From the NCBI GenBank assembly GCA_001664505.1, contig CP011806.1, forward strand, positions 5,449,874 to 5,513,873: a DNA stretch of 64,000 bases, written 5' to 3'. Both the position numbers and the translations under genes were made by a program. Source of the DNA: Acidobacteria bacterium Mor1. GTDB lineage: Bacteria > Acidobacteriota > Polarisedimenticolia > Polarisedimenticolales > Polarisedimenticolaceae. Below, in pieces: positions 33,581-41,996 of this stretch. The notes beneath the pieces were generated by a model. The model did not search any database and was not told where the DNA came from. It was given only the letters and a program-made list of their open reading frames with translations. Each line of letters starts with the position of its first letter. The first letter of the stretch is position 1.

Positions 33581-36304
33581 ATGCGGAACGCGGGGGCAGT
33601 CTTTCTCGTCCTGGGTCTGTGGATTTGCCTCGGAGCCGGCGTGGCAAATGCCGCCGAGTTGCGCGGAGACCTCCCTCGGGTACTGGCAGAAGCCGACGAA
33701 GACGCCTGGATCCCGGTGACCCTCGTGATGGAGCGTCAACTCTCCCGGACCCAGGTTCTCGATCTCAAGTACCGGCACCGCCAAAAGGATGCGCGTCGAG
33801 CGGCGATCTCCGGCAGGCTCCGGCAAGAGGCCGAGGCGGGCCAGGCCCGCCTGCTCGAAGAGCTTCACGGCCGCGTCGGGCTGGATGTGCGCAACGTCAA
33901 GACGCTGTGGTTGACCAGCGTCGTTGCCGCCGAGGTGCGCCCTGCGGCTTTGCGGCGACTATCGACGCGCCCCGGGATTGCGCGGATCAACCACAACGCC
34001 CCCCGGGAGGTGTTGCTCGACTACGAGGAACGCCAGATCGACGCTCCGGTGGTCAATGATCCGTTGGCCAATGATCCCGTGGTCGCCGGGGGCCCTGTGG
34101 TCGAGTGCGGGGTGGACCTGATGGGGACCCCCCAGGTTTGGGATCAACTGGGGATCACCGGCCACGGCGTGGTCGTTGCGTCGAGCGACACGGGCGTTTG
34201 TCTGTTCCACCCGGATATCGAGAACCAGATCTGGGTCAACCCGGGTGAGGACCTGGACGGGGACCGTGCCCTCAACGACACCGACGACCGAAACGGCATC
34301 GACGACGACGGGAACGGGCTGATCGACGACCTGACCGGCTGGAACTTCTGGGCAGACAGCGCCGACAACAGCGATCAGAACAACCACGGCTCCCACGTCG
34401 CGGGCACCATCGCGGGAAACGGTACTCAGGGGATGCAATCCGGCATGGCTCCCGACGCCAAGGTGATGGTGCTGGAGGCGGGGGAGTTCACCTCGCATGA
34501 GATGGCTGTCTGGACCGCAATTCAGTACGCGGTAGACCAAGGCGCGGACATCACGACGCTGAGCCTGGGCTTCCGGCCTTCGAGCAATCCCGACCGGGGT
34601 ACGTGGCGATCGACAATCGGCAATGCCATCGATATGGGCATGGTCTTCCTGGCCGCCGCAGGGAACGAGGGCGACGGCAACGAACCGCAGAATGTGACAA
34701 CGCCCGGGGACGTTCCTCGTGTCATCACCGTTGGCGCGACGGACTGCGACGATCTGATCGCCTCCTTCTCGTCGATCGGGCCGGTGAGCTGGTCCGATGT
34801 TGCGCCCTACAACGATCACCCTTTTCCGCCGGGCCTGGTCAAGCCCGACGTCACGGCTCCGGGACGCTTCACCGAGAGTCATGATTTCTGCGACGGCTAT
34901 CGAACCAAATCCGGAACGTCGATGGCGACGCCACATGTCGCGGGAACCGTCGCGCTGATGCTTTCGACCAACCCCGACCTGGAACACGACGACATCAAGC
35001 AGATTCTCGAGCAAACCTCGATCGATCTCGGTGACCCGGGCAAGGACAACACCTACGGCAGCGGGCGGGTCGACGCCTTCGCGGCCGTGCAGTCGGTTAC
35101 CGGCACCCTGCGCTATGAGTCTCACATCCTTGACGATACTGCTCCGAGTTACGGCAACGGCGATGGCCTGGTTGGCGAAGGGGAGGTGGTTACCGTTCGC
35201 GTCACCCTACGCAACAACGGTACTCTGACGGCGACCGCGGTCATGGCGGAGATGTCCAGCGACGTCCCCGGTGTGGAGGTGCTCGATTCGGTCGCGTTCT
35301 TTCCGGATATTCCGGCGGGAGCCACCGCAGAGAGTGCCGGTGTGCACTTCACCTTGCGCATTAGCGAACACTGCGGAGGTGTGGTGCCGCTCCGCCTTCA
35401 GCTCTACCAGGATGGTTTCGACCCTATTCCAAGCTGGTTCTCCTTCGTCGTCGGATTCGAGGAGCAGCTCGAGATTTTCGAAGACGATATGGAGACCGAC
35501 AAGGGCTGGACCCCTTCGGGTACCGAGATGCAGAACCCGTTCGTGCGCGATGACCCCCACGAGGTGACTCAGGGGCCCAACGTGGTTCAGCCAGAAGATG
35601 ACATCACCGCGAACCCCGGTACTCAGGCCTGGGTGACCGGCAACCCCCCGGTCGGGCCCGGTTTCAGCGCCGAGTCCGGCGATGTGGACGCCGAGGCGAT
35701 CCTCACCTCTCCGAAGATTGACGCTTCAGCGGTGGACGAAGTCTGGATCGACTACTGGCGCTGGGTGCACATTCAGAACGTCTTCAACTCTGACGGATTT
35801 ACCCTTTGGGTCTCGAACGACGACGGACAGACCTGGATCGAGGCGGATAGCCACCTCACCGGCGCCACCCAGTGGAATCAGGTCGTACTGCGGCTTCCGA
35901 TCTCACCCGGGCCGGACATGCGGCTCCAGGCACGCATCAGTGAGGGCCCGTTCCAGGGCGTCAACGAAGCGTTGATTGACGAGGTGCGGCTCTACGGCAT
36001 GCGCACACTGTGCAACACCTTCCAGGAGCCGCCAGCCCTGGCACCGAACCCCGTTGGCGACACTCTGGTGGTCCAGAAGTTCGGCGGGGGCGTGCGTTTG
36101 GACTGGTCGACGCCGCCGGTGGACGGGGCTCACGACGCCGCCACCCTGTTCCAGATCTACCGTTCCGTTGCCAAGACAGGGTTCACCCTGGAGGCGGCCA
36201 CCACCGACGCGAGCTACTTTGAGCTTCAGGATCAGACCACGGCGTACTATCTGGTCGGCGCCTCCAATGGGGGCGGCGATTCCGGCGAGATGCCCGGGTT
36301 CTAG
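33581..36304 (+). CDS. secreted subtilisin-like serine protease (S8)
   Basis: The ATG at 33581 follows AAAGGAGGT, an excellent ribosome-binding site, giving 907 residues; the longer frame covers the TetR gene. A signal peptide (about 1-24, ends VANAA) is followed by an inhibitor-I9-like prodomain (about 35-140). The peptidase domain (about 170-485) has D203 in SSDTG, H269 in NNHGSHVAGT, N362 in AAAGNEGD and S447 in SGTSMATPHVAGT. An Asp/Asn-rich insert (about 222-252, with DLDGDRALNDTDDRNGIDDD) should bind calcium. After it come an immunoglobulin-like region (about 505-620), a jelly-roll-like region (about 630-800) and a C-terminal domain ending in TTAYYLVGASNGGGDSG. It is a secreted protease; the TetR site upstream may affect it. 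Confidence 0.92.
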   Translation: MRNAGAVFLVLGLWICLGAGVANAAELRGDLPRVLAEADEDAWIPVTLVMERQLSRTQVLDLKYRHRQKDARRAAISGRLRQEAEAGQARLLEELHGRVGLDVRNVKTLWLTSVVAAEVRPAALRRLSTRPGIARINHNAPREVLLDYEERQIDAPVVNDPLANDPVVAGGPVVECGVDLMGTPQVWDQLGITGHGVVVASSDTGVCLFHPDIENQIWVNPGEDLDGDRALNDTDDRNGIDDDGNGLIDDLTGWNFWADSADNSDQNNHGSHVAGTIAGNGTQGMQSGMAPDAKVMVLEAGEFTSHEMAVWTAIQYAVDQGADITTLSLGFRPSSNPDRGTWRSTIGNAIDMGMVFLAAAGNEGDGNEPQNVTTPGDVPRVITVGATDCDDLIASFSSIGPVSWSDVAPYNDHPFPPGLVKPDVTAPGRFTESHDFCDGYRTKSGTSMATPHVAGTVALMLSTNPDLEHDDIKQILEQTSIDLGDPGKDNTYGSGRVDAFAAVQSVTGTLRYESHILDDTAPSYGNGDGLVGEGEVVTVRVTLRNNGTLTATAVMAEMSSDVPGVEVLDSVAFFPDIPAGATAESAGVHFTLRISEHCGGVVPLRLQLYQDGFDPIPSWFSFVVGFEEQLEIFEDDMETDKGWTPSGTEMQNPFVRDDPHEVTQGPNVVQPEDDITANPGTQAWVTGNPPVGPGFSAESGDVDAEAILTSPKIDASAVDEVWIDYWRWVHIQNVFNSDGFTLWVSNDDGQTWIEADSHLTGATQWNQVVLRLPISPGPDMRLQARISEGPFQGVNEALIDEVRLYGMRTLCNTFQEPPALAPNPVGDTLVVQKFGGGVRLDWSTPPVDGAHDAATLFQIYRSVAKTGFTLEAATTDASYFELQDQTTAYYLVGASNGGGDSGEMPGF

Positions 36305-37070
36305 GCGCTAGGCTGCAGTCGGCGACGGCTCCTTGGCGGAATCGCGCAGCGGCGGTCTCTTCTTGGATAGCGCCGCGCGAAGAATGGCTGCTTCGCTCGG
36401 TGTTTCTCCAGGGGAAAACAGTCGCAGGGCTTGTCGAATCGAATCGCGGGCCTCGCTCCTTGAGAACCCTAGCCGCACCAGCCCCATTGCCAGGTCCTCG
36501 ACCGCCGCTTCGGTGAGTGCTCCCACCGCGCTTCCCCCCACGCCTCCAGGCGCGTCCGAGTCGTCCGCGTTCGCGGACTCGCTACCGCCATCGCCGGATC
36601 GAATCCACACCGGCAGGTCCGCCGGTAGGTCCGCCGACCGGTCTGGGTGATCGGCGGTATTTCCGAACCGGCAAGGGACCGGTGTCCACTGCAGGCCGGC
36701 GGCGCCGGGCCCGTCGACGGTGCCCTTCACTTTCAGGAGTCCGGCGTGAATCAATGCGTGACACGTAGCGCACACCGCGACCTCGTTGTAGCAAGTTGTC
36801 GCGCCTCCCTGGGACCGGAACACGATGTGATGACATTGATCCGCGGGTCGAGAGCAATGAGGGTTACCGCACCGATGGGATTCGCGAGCAAGAATCTGCC
36901 GGCGGAGCTTCGGAGGGGTCGGGCCGTCGATCACGACGGGTTCGGCGCAGCCGGCGTGGCGGTCCAGGTCCGACGGATTCATCTCCACCAGCCCATCGGA
37001 CGTCGCCATGGCCGAACGGGAACAATCGGGGCAGCGGTGGTAAACGATCTGGCTATTGTAGGCCGATGTG

Positions 37071-37124
37071 GCCCCGGCCCCAGAGTCGGCCCCGGCCCCG
37101 GAGTCGGCCTCGGCCCCGGGGTCG
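37071..37124. repeat. three tandem 18-base units inside the HNH gene
   Basis: Three units near GCCCCGGCCCCGGAGTCG lie at 37071-37088, 37089-37106 and 37107-37124. They encode DSGAGA-type hexapeptides (DPGAEA, DSGAGA, DSGAGA). Such tracts slip easily in replication. Confidence 0.85.
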
Positions 37125-37722
37125 GCCTGGGTCACAACGGCAGCCTGCTCACTCATGAACAGGATGATCTGCTCGACAGAGAGGTCCTTGCCCCCGGTCG
37201 ACCGGCGAATCTGGTCCGCCGCCGACTCCAGCCAGCGGTAGACCTTCTCCATATCGGTGCGAGAAAAACGTAGGACGAGCTTCTGGTCCAGGTTCGGCAG
37301 TCCGAAGCCCTTTTTTCGCGGCTTATCCCCGAAGGGCGTGCCTGCATTCGGCGATCGTGTGTTCCGGCCCTCGCTCGACGAGGCAGTCCAGCCAGGTTTG
37401 CTGAGTCGCCGGCCGGGCGACTCGAGTCACTGCCTTCAGCACGGTCCAGCCCAGTCCGCCCTCGGCAAACGCACGGCGCAGCTCCGGCAGTTCGGTCAAC
37501 GCCTTGGATACGCGCAGATGTTCGTAGCACTCCGTACGACGCAGATGAAGCCTCGCCGCGGCGTACCCCGCAACCGAGGAGAACCCGAGTTCGAGGAATC
37601 CCGATGATTCGTGCAGACTGCGCAACGCCTCGCACAGGGCAAGCCGCCCGCGGTTGCCGGTTCGCAAGCCCTTGATAGCCAACTCGTGGAGGTCCCATGG
37701 TCGCAAGCGGACGCTCCGCGCT

Positions 37723-37794
37723 TCCCTGGCGTTCCTGGCGTGGCTGGCATGCCTGGCCTCCGTCGCATTCCTTGCGTCCTTGGTGTGCCTTCTG
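37723..37794. repeat. eight imperfect 9-base units inside the HNH gene
   Basis: Nine-base units close to TTCCTGGCG run from 37723 to 37794 (for example TTCCTGGCG, TGGCTGGCA, TGCCTGGCC, TTCCTTGCG). On the minus strand they encode (Ala-Arg/Thr/Ser-x) triplets. Confidence 0.7.
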
Positions 37795-38172
37795 CCCCTG
37801 GCCGCACAAGCCTCTTTTCCCTCCTGAGCCTCCGGCGAGGCCGAATGCTGAGCCCCGGAGCGAGCGGGGCGCGAACACGACTCTTCTGCGGTGAGTTGCA
37901 TGAGTCCTCCGAGCGAAACCGTGGAACAGAGAGCGAACAAACCGGTGGCGGCGGCTCCAAACCACGCACTGAAAGAGAGAGGCGCTTAGCGGGACAGGGC
38001 ACGCAGTCTACCGACCCACCCACACCGTACACAGCCGTCCCGCTGGTTTCAGCGTTTCGAATCCATAACCGCGAAAACCAACGCGGATCAAGCCGCGCTG
38101 CTGTGAGCTTCCTCCGGTATAGTTGAGCCATCGGCGCCAACTTCCGGCCCGATTCAAGTTGGAGGCGCCCCC

Positions 38173-38832
38173 TTGCCAACCGCTCGCGAACTCGCCCAGG
38201 AAGCCTTCGAATTCGGCAAGACCCTCGACCTCAAGGGCATCGGCTACGGGCGTGATACTCAAGACCCCGACAAGTGGTACGACAACCCCACCGCGTACTA
38301 CAAGTTTCTCGCCGGTTTCGCCGCCAAGAGCGGCGTGCGGGATATCCTCGAGATCGGCACCTGGTACGGCGGGTCGACAAGGTGCTTGGCGCGCGGCCAG
38401 TCCGCGGCCGATGCGACCGCCCCCACGAAGATCGTCACCATCGATCAGGAACAGCGGGATACGTCGGTCTTCCGTGAGTATCCGACGATCACCGCCATCG
38501 AGGGTAATTCTCTCGACCCCCGCACCATGCGGGCGGCTCTGGGGCTGTTCGACTACCGCCCGGTGGACCTGCTCTACGTCGACGCGTTCATCGCCTACGC
38601 GGCGTCGATCGCCTTTATCGGGATCTACTCGACGCTGTTCCGCCCGAGTTTCATGATCCTCGACGACATCAAGTACAACGAGAGCATGACCGAGATGTGG
38701 AGCGATCTATGCCGGGTCTATGGTGAGCGGGCGCTGGACCTCGACGAAGTCGATCCTGCGATCCGCCCCAAGTGCGGCTTCGGGTTGATCGACCTGCGCG
38801 GGTGGTACGACAGCCCCGGGCGGGCGGGTTGA
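38173..38832 (+). CDS. class I SAM-dependent methyltransferase-like protein
   Basis: A TTG start at 38173, with GGAGG seven bases upstream, gives 219 residues; no ATG fits. The SAM-binding loop is ILEIGTWYGGSTR (about 58-70), followed by KIVTIDQEQRDTS (acidic end of strand 2), EGNSLDPRT and PVDLLYVDAF. A further acidic strand, FMILDDIKY, follows. The arrangement resembles Methyltransferase_24/CmcI-like proteins. The target is unknown. The stop overlaps the next start by one base (TGATG), so it leads a four-gene coupled operon with a TPR membrane protein and a LytS/LytTR pair. Confidence 0.75.
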   Translation: MPTARELAQEAFEFGKTLDLKGIGYGRDTQDPDKWYDNPTAYYKFLAGFAAKSGVRDILEIGTWYGGSTRCLARGQSAADATAPTKIVTIDQEQRDTSVFREYPTITAIEGNSLDPRTMRAALGLFDYRPVDLLYVDAFIAYAASIAFIGIYSTLFRPSFMILDDIKYNESMTEMWSDLCRVYGERALDLDEVDPAIRPKCGFGLIDLRGWYDSPGRAG

Positions 38833-40061
38833 TGCGCGCCCGGGGGTTGAAGGCAGCCGCAAATGTCGGCCGGTGGGCCCTTGTCCTGGTCTGGGCGATT
38901 TCAATCGGCGGGTTCTCCGTAGCGGGCCAAAGCCATGGCGAACAAGCGCCCGGGGGCAACCATGGGCCCGACGCCGGCTCGAAGCCGAGCGCCGACACGC
39001 TGCATCGGGAAGCCACTCGCGCCTTCGAGCGAGCCGATATCGACGCTTCGGCCGCTGCCTTCGACCGGCTGGCCGAACACTATCCGGAGCGCATCCCACA
39101 CCTGTGGCAACGAGGGATCACCCTCTACTACGCCGGGCGCTACGAAGACTGCGTCGAGCAGTTCACCCGGCACCGGGAGGTCAACCCCCACGACGCCGAG
39201 AACTCCGCCTGGCACTTCCTGTGTACGGCGAAGTTGAAGGGGGTGGACGAAGCTGCGGCGCGACTGTTCCCGGCCAAGGATCCGCGGGTTCCGCTGATGG
39301 CGATCCACGCGTTGTACGCCTCAAAGGGCAGCTTGGACGACGTTCTCGCGGCGGTCTCCGAGGGGGATCCGTCGCCAAGAGCCCTTCGGGTCCGCGACTT
39401 CTACTCCAATCTGTATATCGCGCTTTGGTTCGAGGCCCAGGGTGAGAGTGATGTCGCATTGGAATATTTGAACCTGGCGCTCCGCGGCGAGCCGGTTGGC
39501 CACTACATGGAGACGGTGGCCGAAGTGCATCGGACGCTGGCGATGAGGGCCCGGGAGATGTCGCTGCAGGCCGACGAACGTCGCGAGCGCTCGTGGCTGA
39601 ATCCTCGTCTGCTGGTACGCAATGCACGAGCACTCTACGGCACACCCATGCTGTTGATCGGCGGCTTGTTGGCCTCATGCCTGGTGGTCGTGCCGTTGGC
39701 GCGCCGGAGATGGGCGGAACGTTGGCTGTCCGTCGCGCTGCCGCTAGGTGAGATCTGGCCGCTCCTGGCCTGGGGAGTCTGGTCCAGCGTGACCATGATT
39801 CAGGCGATCGACCATATGAGGGATCCCGCCCCAACAGCCGCGGAGTACTGGTCGATGGCTTTCTCCCAGGTTCTGGCGCTGGGTGTCTTTTCCGCCGCGG
39901 CGGTGCTGTTCTCCATGATCCGTCGGTGGCTCTTTCCGAGCTGCCAACCCGTTCCTCTGATCTCTCAGGCGTTGTTGCTTTCCGTGATCTGGGTCGACTG
40001 GATGCTGTTCCTGCTTTCGATCACAACGTGGTTACCGATCCGTGAGGGCCACCCCTGGTGA
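38832..40061 (+). CDS. TPR protein with C-terminal membrane segments
   Basis: An ATG at 38832 gives 409 residues. A signal or anchor segment (about 12-32, WALVLVWAISIGGFSVAG) is followed by LipoNlpI-like TPR units (about 55-240): AFERADIDASAAAFDRLAEH, IPHLWQRGITLYYAGRYEDC, AWHFLCTAKLKGVDEAAARL, VALEYLNLALRGEPVGHY. Four hydrophobic segments follow (about 278-300, 312-332, 347-370, 380-400). The periplasmic TPR part may feed the sensor kinase encoded next, whose start lies inside this stop (GTGA). Repeats are usual for protein contact; no enzyme motif is seen. Confidence 0.75.
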   Translation: MRARGLKAAANVGRWALVLVWAISIGGFSVAGQSHGEQAPGGNHGPDAGSKPSADTLHREATRAFERADIDASAAAFDRLAEHYPERIPHLWQRGITLYYAGRYEDCVEQFTRHREVNPHDAENSAWHFLCTAKLKGVDEAAARLFPAKDPRVPLMAIHALYASKGSLDDVLAAVSEGDPSPRALRVRDFYSNLYIALWFEAQGESDVALEYLNLALRGEPVGHYMETVAEVHRTLAMRAREMSLQADERRERSWLNPRLLVRNARALYGTPMLLIGGLLASCLVVVPLARRRWAERWLSVALPLGEIWPLLAWGVWSSVTMIQAIDHMRDPAPTAAEYWSMAFSQVLALGVFSAAAVLFSMIRRWLFPSCQPVPLISQALLLSVIWVDWMLFLLSITTWLPIREGHPW

Positions 40062-41155
40062 GTCGGGGCGGCGAGCATTCCCTCCGCGCCTCCTGGTTCT
40101 GGCTCGCCATCGGCGCGGCCTGGCTCGCCTGGGGCATCGTCAATGCGTCGACGGTGCGGATGGAAGCGAACCTGGATTGGGCAACCGCCTTTCGCTACGG
40201 CCTTCCCGACGCGCTGATCTGGTTCGCGCTGACGCCGCTGGTGCTGTGGCTGGCCCGGCGCTTTCCGATTATCGGGTCCGGTGTGTGGACGGCGCTCCTG
40301 GTGCACCTCGTCGCCGCTCCGGCGATGGCGCTGCTTCACTCTACCATTGACGCGACGCTCAATAGTGCTCTCGATCGGGGCAACCTCTCGCTGGTTCAAC
40401 CGATCTTCGCTCATCTGATTCGCTACACGCTGCACCAGAACGTGCTGACCTACTTCGTCGTCAGCGGATTCGCGCACTACGCCGCGTATTCGCGCCGGGC
40501 TCTGGAGCAGGAGAAACGCACGGCGGAGCTCGAAGGCCAGCTCACGCGTGCTCGCCTCAGCGGATTGCGCGCTCAGTTGCGCCCGCACTTCCTGTTCAAC
40601 TCCCTCAACACCGTTTCGAGCATGATGGGCAAGGATCCCGAAGAGGGGCGTAAGGTGATCGCCCGGCTGGGGCAACTGCTGCGGGCCAGCCTGGACGACG
40701 GGGATCGCCAGCTGATTCCGCTCTCCGACGAGCTGGACCTGATCGGCGCCTACCTCGAGATCGAGCAGGCTCGCTTCCGCGAGCGGCTGCGGCATCGTAT
40801 TCAGGCTTCGCCGGAGGCGCTGCAGGCGTCGGTGCCGGCGCTCCTATTGCAACCACTGGTCGAGAACGCGGTGCACCACGGCCTGTCCAACAAGGTCGAC
40901 GGCGGTTGCGTCACCATCGAGGCGGTGAAAAAAGACGGCAGGTTGCGCATCGAGGTGCGGGACGACGGTAGCGGGCTGAGCGCCGGTTTGCGTGCGGACA
41001 ACGGCGCGCCGTCGAAGGGTGTCGGTTTGGCCAATATCCAGGCCAGGCTCGAGGCCATTTATCCGGATGAGCACCGCTTCAGTATCAAGAACGGCGCTCA
41101 GGGGGGCGCGGAGGTTCTGATCGAGATTCCGGCCGGAGCGGGGAAGGCCTCGTGA
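40058..41155 (+). CDS. LytS/YehU-type sensor histidine kinase
   Basis: The protein has 365 residues. Four hydrophobic segments at about 12-32, 50-68, 72-95 and 115-140 form the sensor. The kinase core has the His_kinase motif AQLRPHFLFNSLNTVSS, with phospho-accepting H177, then the HATPase: LLLQPLVENAVHHGL (N box), VRDDGSGLS (G1) and GVGLANIQARLE (G2). It autophosphorylates and should phosphorylate the LytTR regulator whose start overlaps its stop (GTGA). The sensor has no recognised ligand domain; the TPR membrane protein upstream is a likely partner by context (inference). Confidence 0.92.
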   Translation: MSRGGEHSLRASWFWLAIGAAWLAWGIVNASTVRMEANLDWATAFRYGLPDALIWFALTPLVLWLARRFPIIGSGVWTALLVHLVAAPAMALLHSTIDATLNSALDRGNLSLVQPIFAHLIRYTLHQNVLTYFVVSGFAHYAAYSRRALEQEKRTAELEGQLTRARLSGLRAQLRPHFLFNSLNTVSSMMGKDPEEGRKVIARLGQLLRASLDDGDRQLIPLSDELDLIGAYLEIEQARFRERLRHRIQASPEALQASVPALLLQPLVENAVHHGLSNKVDGGCVTIEAVKKDGRLRIEVRDDGSGLSAGLRADNGAPSKGVGLANIQARLEAIYPDEHRFSIKNGAQGGAEVLIEIPAGAGKAS

Positions 41156-41955
41156 GCGCCGCAGCTACGATTCGGGTCTTGATCGTTGACGACGAGCCGC
41201 CGGCTCGTGAGCTTCTGGCAACCATGCTCGAACGCCATGCTGACGTGGAGCTGGCAGGGCAGTGCGCCAACGGGCAGGAGGCGCTGGACTGGCTCGGCGA
41301 GCATCCGGCGGACGTGTTGTTTCTCGACGTCGAGATGCCCGGTGTCGACGGTATGGAGCTTTTGAATCGGGTCGAAGGGCAGCCCTTTCCCCCGGTGGTC
41401 TTCGTCACCGCCCACGACGGGTTCGCCGTCCGAGCCTTCGAGGTGGGCGCGGTGGACTACCTGCTCAAGCCCTACGACGCCGAGCGCTTCGATCAGGCGT
41501 TGGGCCGGGTGCGGGAGCGGCTGTCCCGCGAATCAAGGGAGTCCAGAGCGGCGTTGCCCGAGCAGATGGCCGCGTTTCTGGCCCAATGGACCGGGCCTCG
41601 ACGGGTCTCGAACCGCCTGGCGGTCAAGGACGGCAGCGAGACGCTGCTGATCCCGGTCGGCGAGATCGACTGGATCGAGTCCGAGGCCAACTACGTCAAG
41701 CTGCACCTGAGCGGACGCACGCAGTCCGGCCGAACCCAGCTTGCCCGGGCAAGTCTGACCGAGCTGGAAGGGCGGTTGGACCCTCAGCGCTTCGTCCGCA
41801 TCCACCGAACGGTGATCGTCAACGTCGACCGAATCGTCAAGCTGACCCCCGCCGGCCACGGCGACGTCAAGGTCACCCTGGCCGGGGGCCAACAGCTTCC
41901 GCTCAGCCGGCGCTACCGGGAACGGCTGGAAGAGTTCCTGGAGACCCTGGGCTAG
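41152..41955 (+). CDS. LytTR-family response regulator
   Basis: The protein has 267 residues. The receiver domain (about 6-120) has the acidic pair in LIVDDEPPARE, phospho-acceptor D59 in LFLDVEMPGVDG, T in FVTAHD and K in DYLLKPYDAER. The LytTR DNA-binding domain (about 160-265) has EIDWIESEANYVKLHL, FVRIHRTVIVNVDRI and LPLSRRYRERLEEF. LytTR domains bind direct repeats with a spacing of about two helical turns. It is the output of the upstream LytS-type kinase. No operator is assigned, but the 14-base repeats 21 bp apart near 44028 are a candidate. Confidence 0.94.
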   Translation: MSAAATIRVLIVDDEPPARELLATMLERHADVELAGQCANGQEALDWLGEHPADVLFLDVEMPGVDGMELLNRVEGQPFPPVVFVTAHDGFAVRAFEVGAVDYLLKPYDAERFDQALGRVRERLSRESRESRAALPEQMAAFLAQWTGPRRVSNRLAVKDGSETLLIPVGEIDWIESEANYVKLHLSGRTQSGRTQLARASLTELEGRLDPQRFVRIHRTVIVNVDRIVKLTPAGHGDVKVTLAGGQQLPLSRRYRERLEEFLETLG

Positions 41956-41962
41956 GGGGGCG

Positions 41963-41989
41963 CAGCCGGCTTCCGGAGACCGCCGGCTG
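41963..41989. terminator. stem-loop between convergent genes
   Basis: CAGCCGGC (41963-41970) and GCCGGCTG (41982-41989) form a perfect 8-bp stem with an 11-base loop. It lies between the LytTR stop and the convergent propeller stop. There is no T-run on either strand, so termination by it alone is uncertain. Confidence 0.45.
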
Positions 41990-41996
41990 CCGGCGC

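Larger units (their letters stand above)
36308..37901 (-). pseudogene. HNH endonuclease (DUF222-like), broken by one frameshift
   Basis: An ATG at 37901 after GGAGGACTC opens a frame whose first part has an (Ala-Arg-x)n tract, then LHELAIKGLRTGNRGRLALC and YEHLRVSKALTELPELRRAF. It stops at 37323, right after ECRHALRG. One base later the other frame continues smoothly as DKPRKKGFGLPNLDQKLVLR, then EKVYRWLESAADQIRRST. The HNH domain closes it: HRCGNPHCSRPADQCHHI, FRSQGGATTCYNE, VCATCHALIH. Removing one G from the four-G run at 37327-37330 restores one frame of about 530 codons. The family is often found in mobile-element-rich genomes. It may be a true pseudogene or an assembly error. Confidence 0.8.

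Noticed and set aside
37496-38179. Minus-strand frame with collagen-like Pro-Gly repeats
   Set aside because: The Pro-Gly pattern is the 9-base repeat tract read in another frame; the HNH family frame is the coding one.
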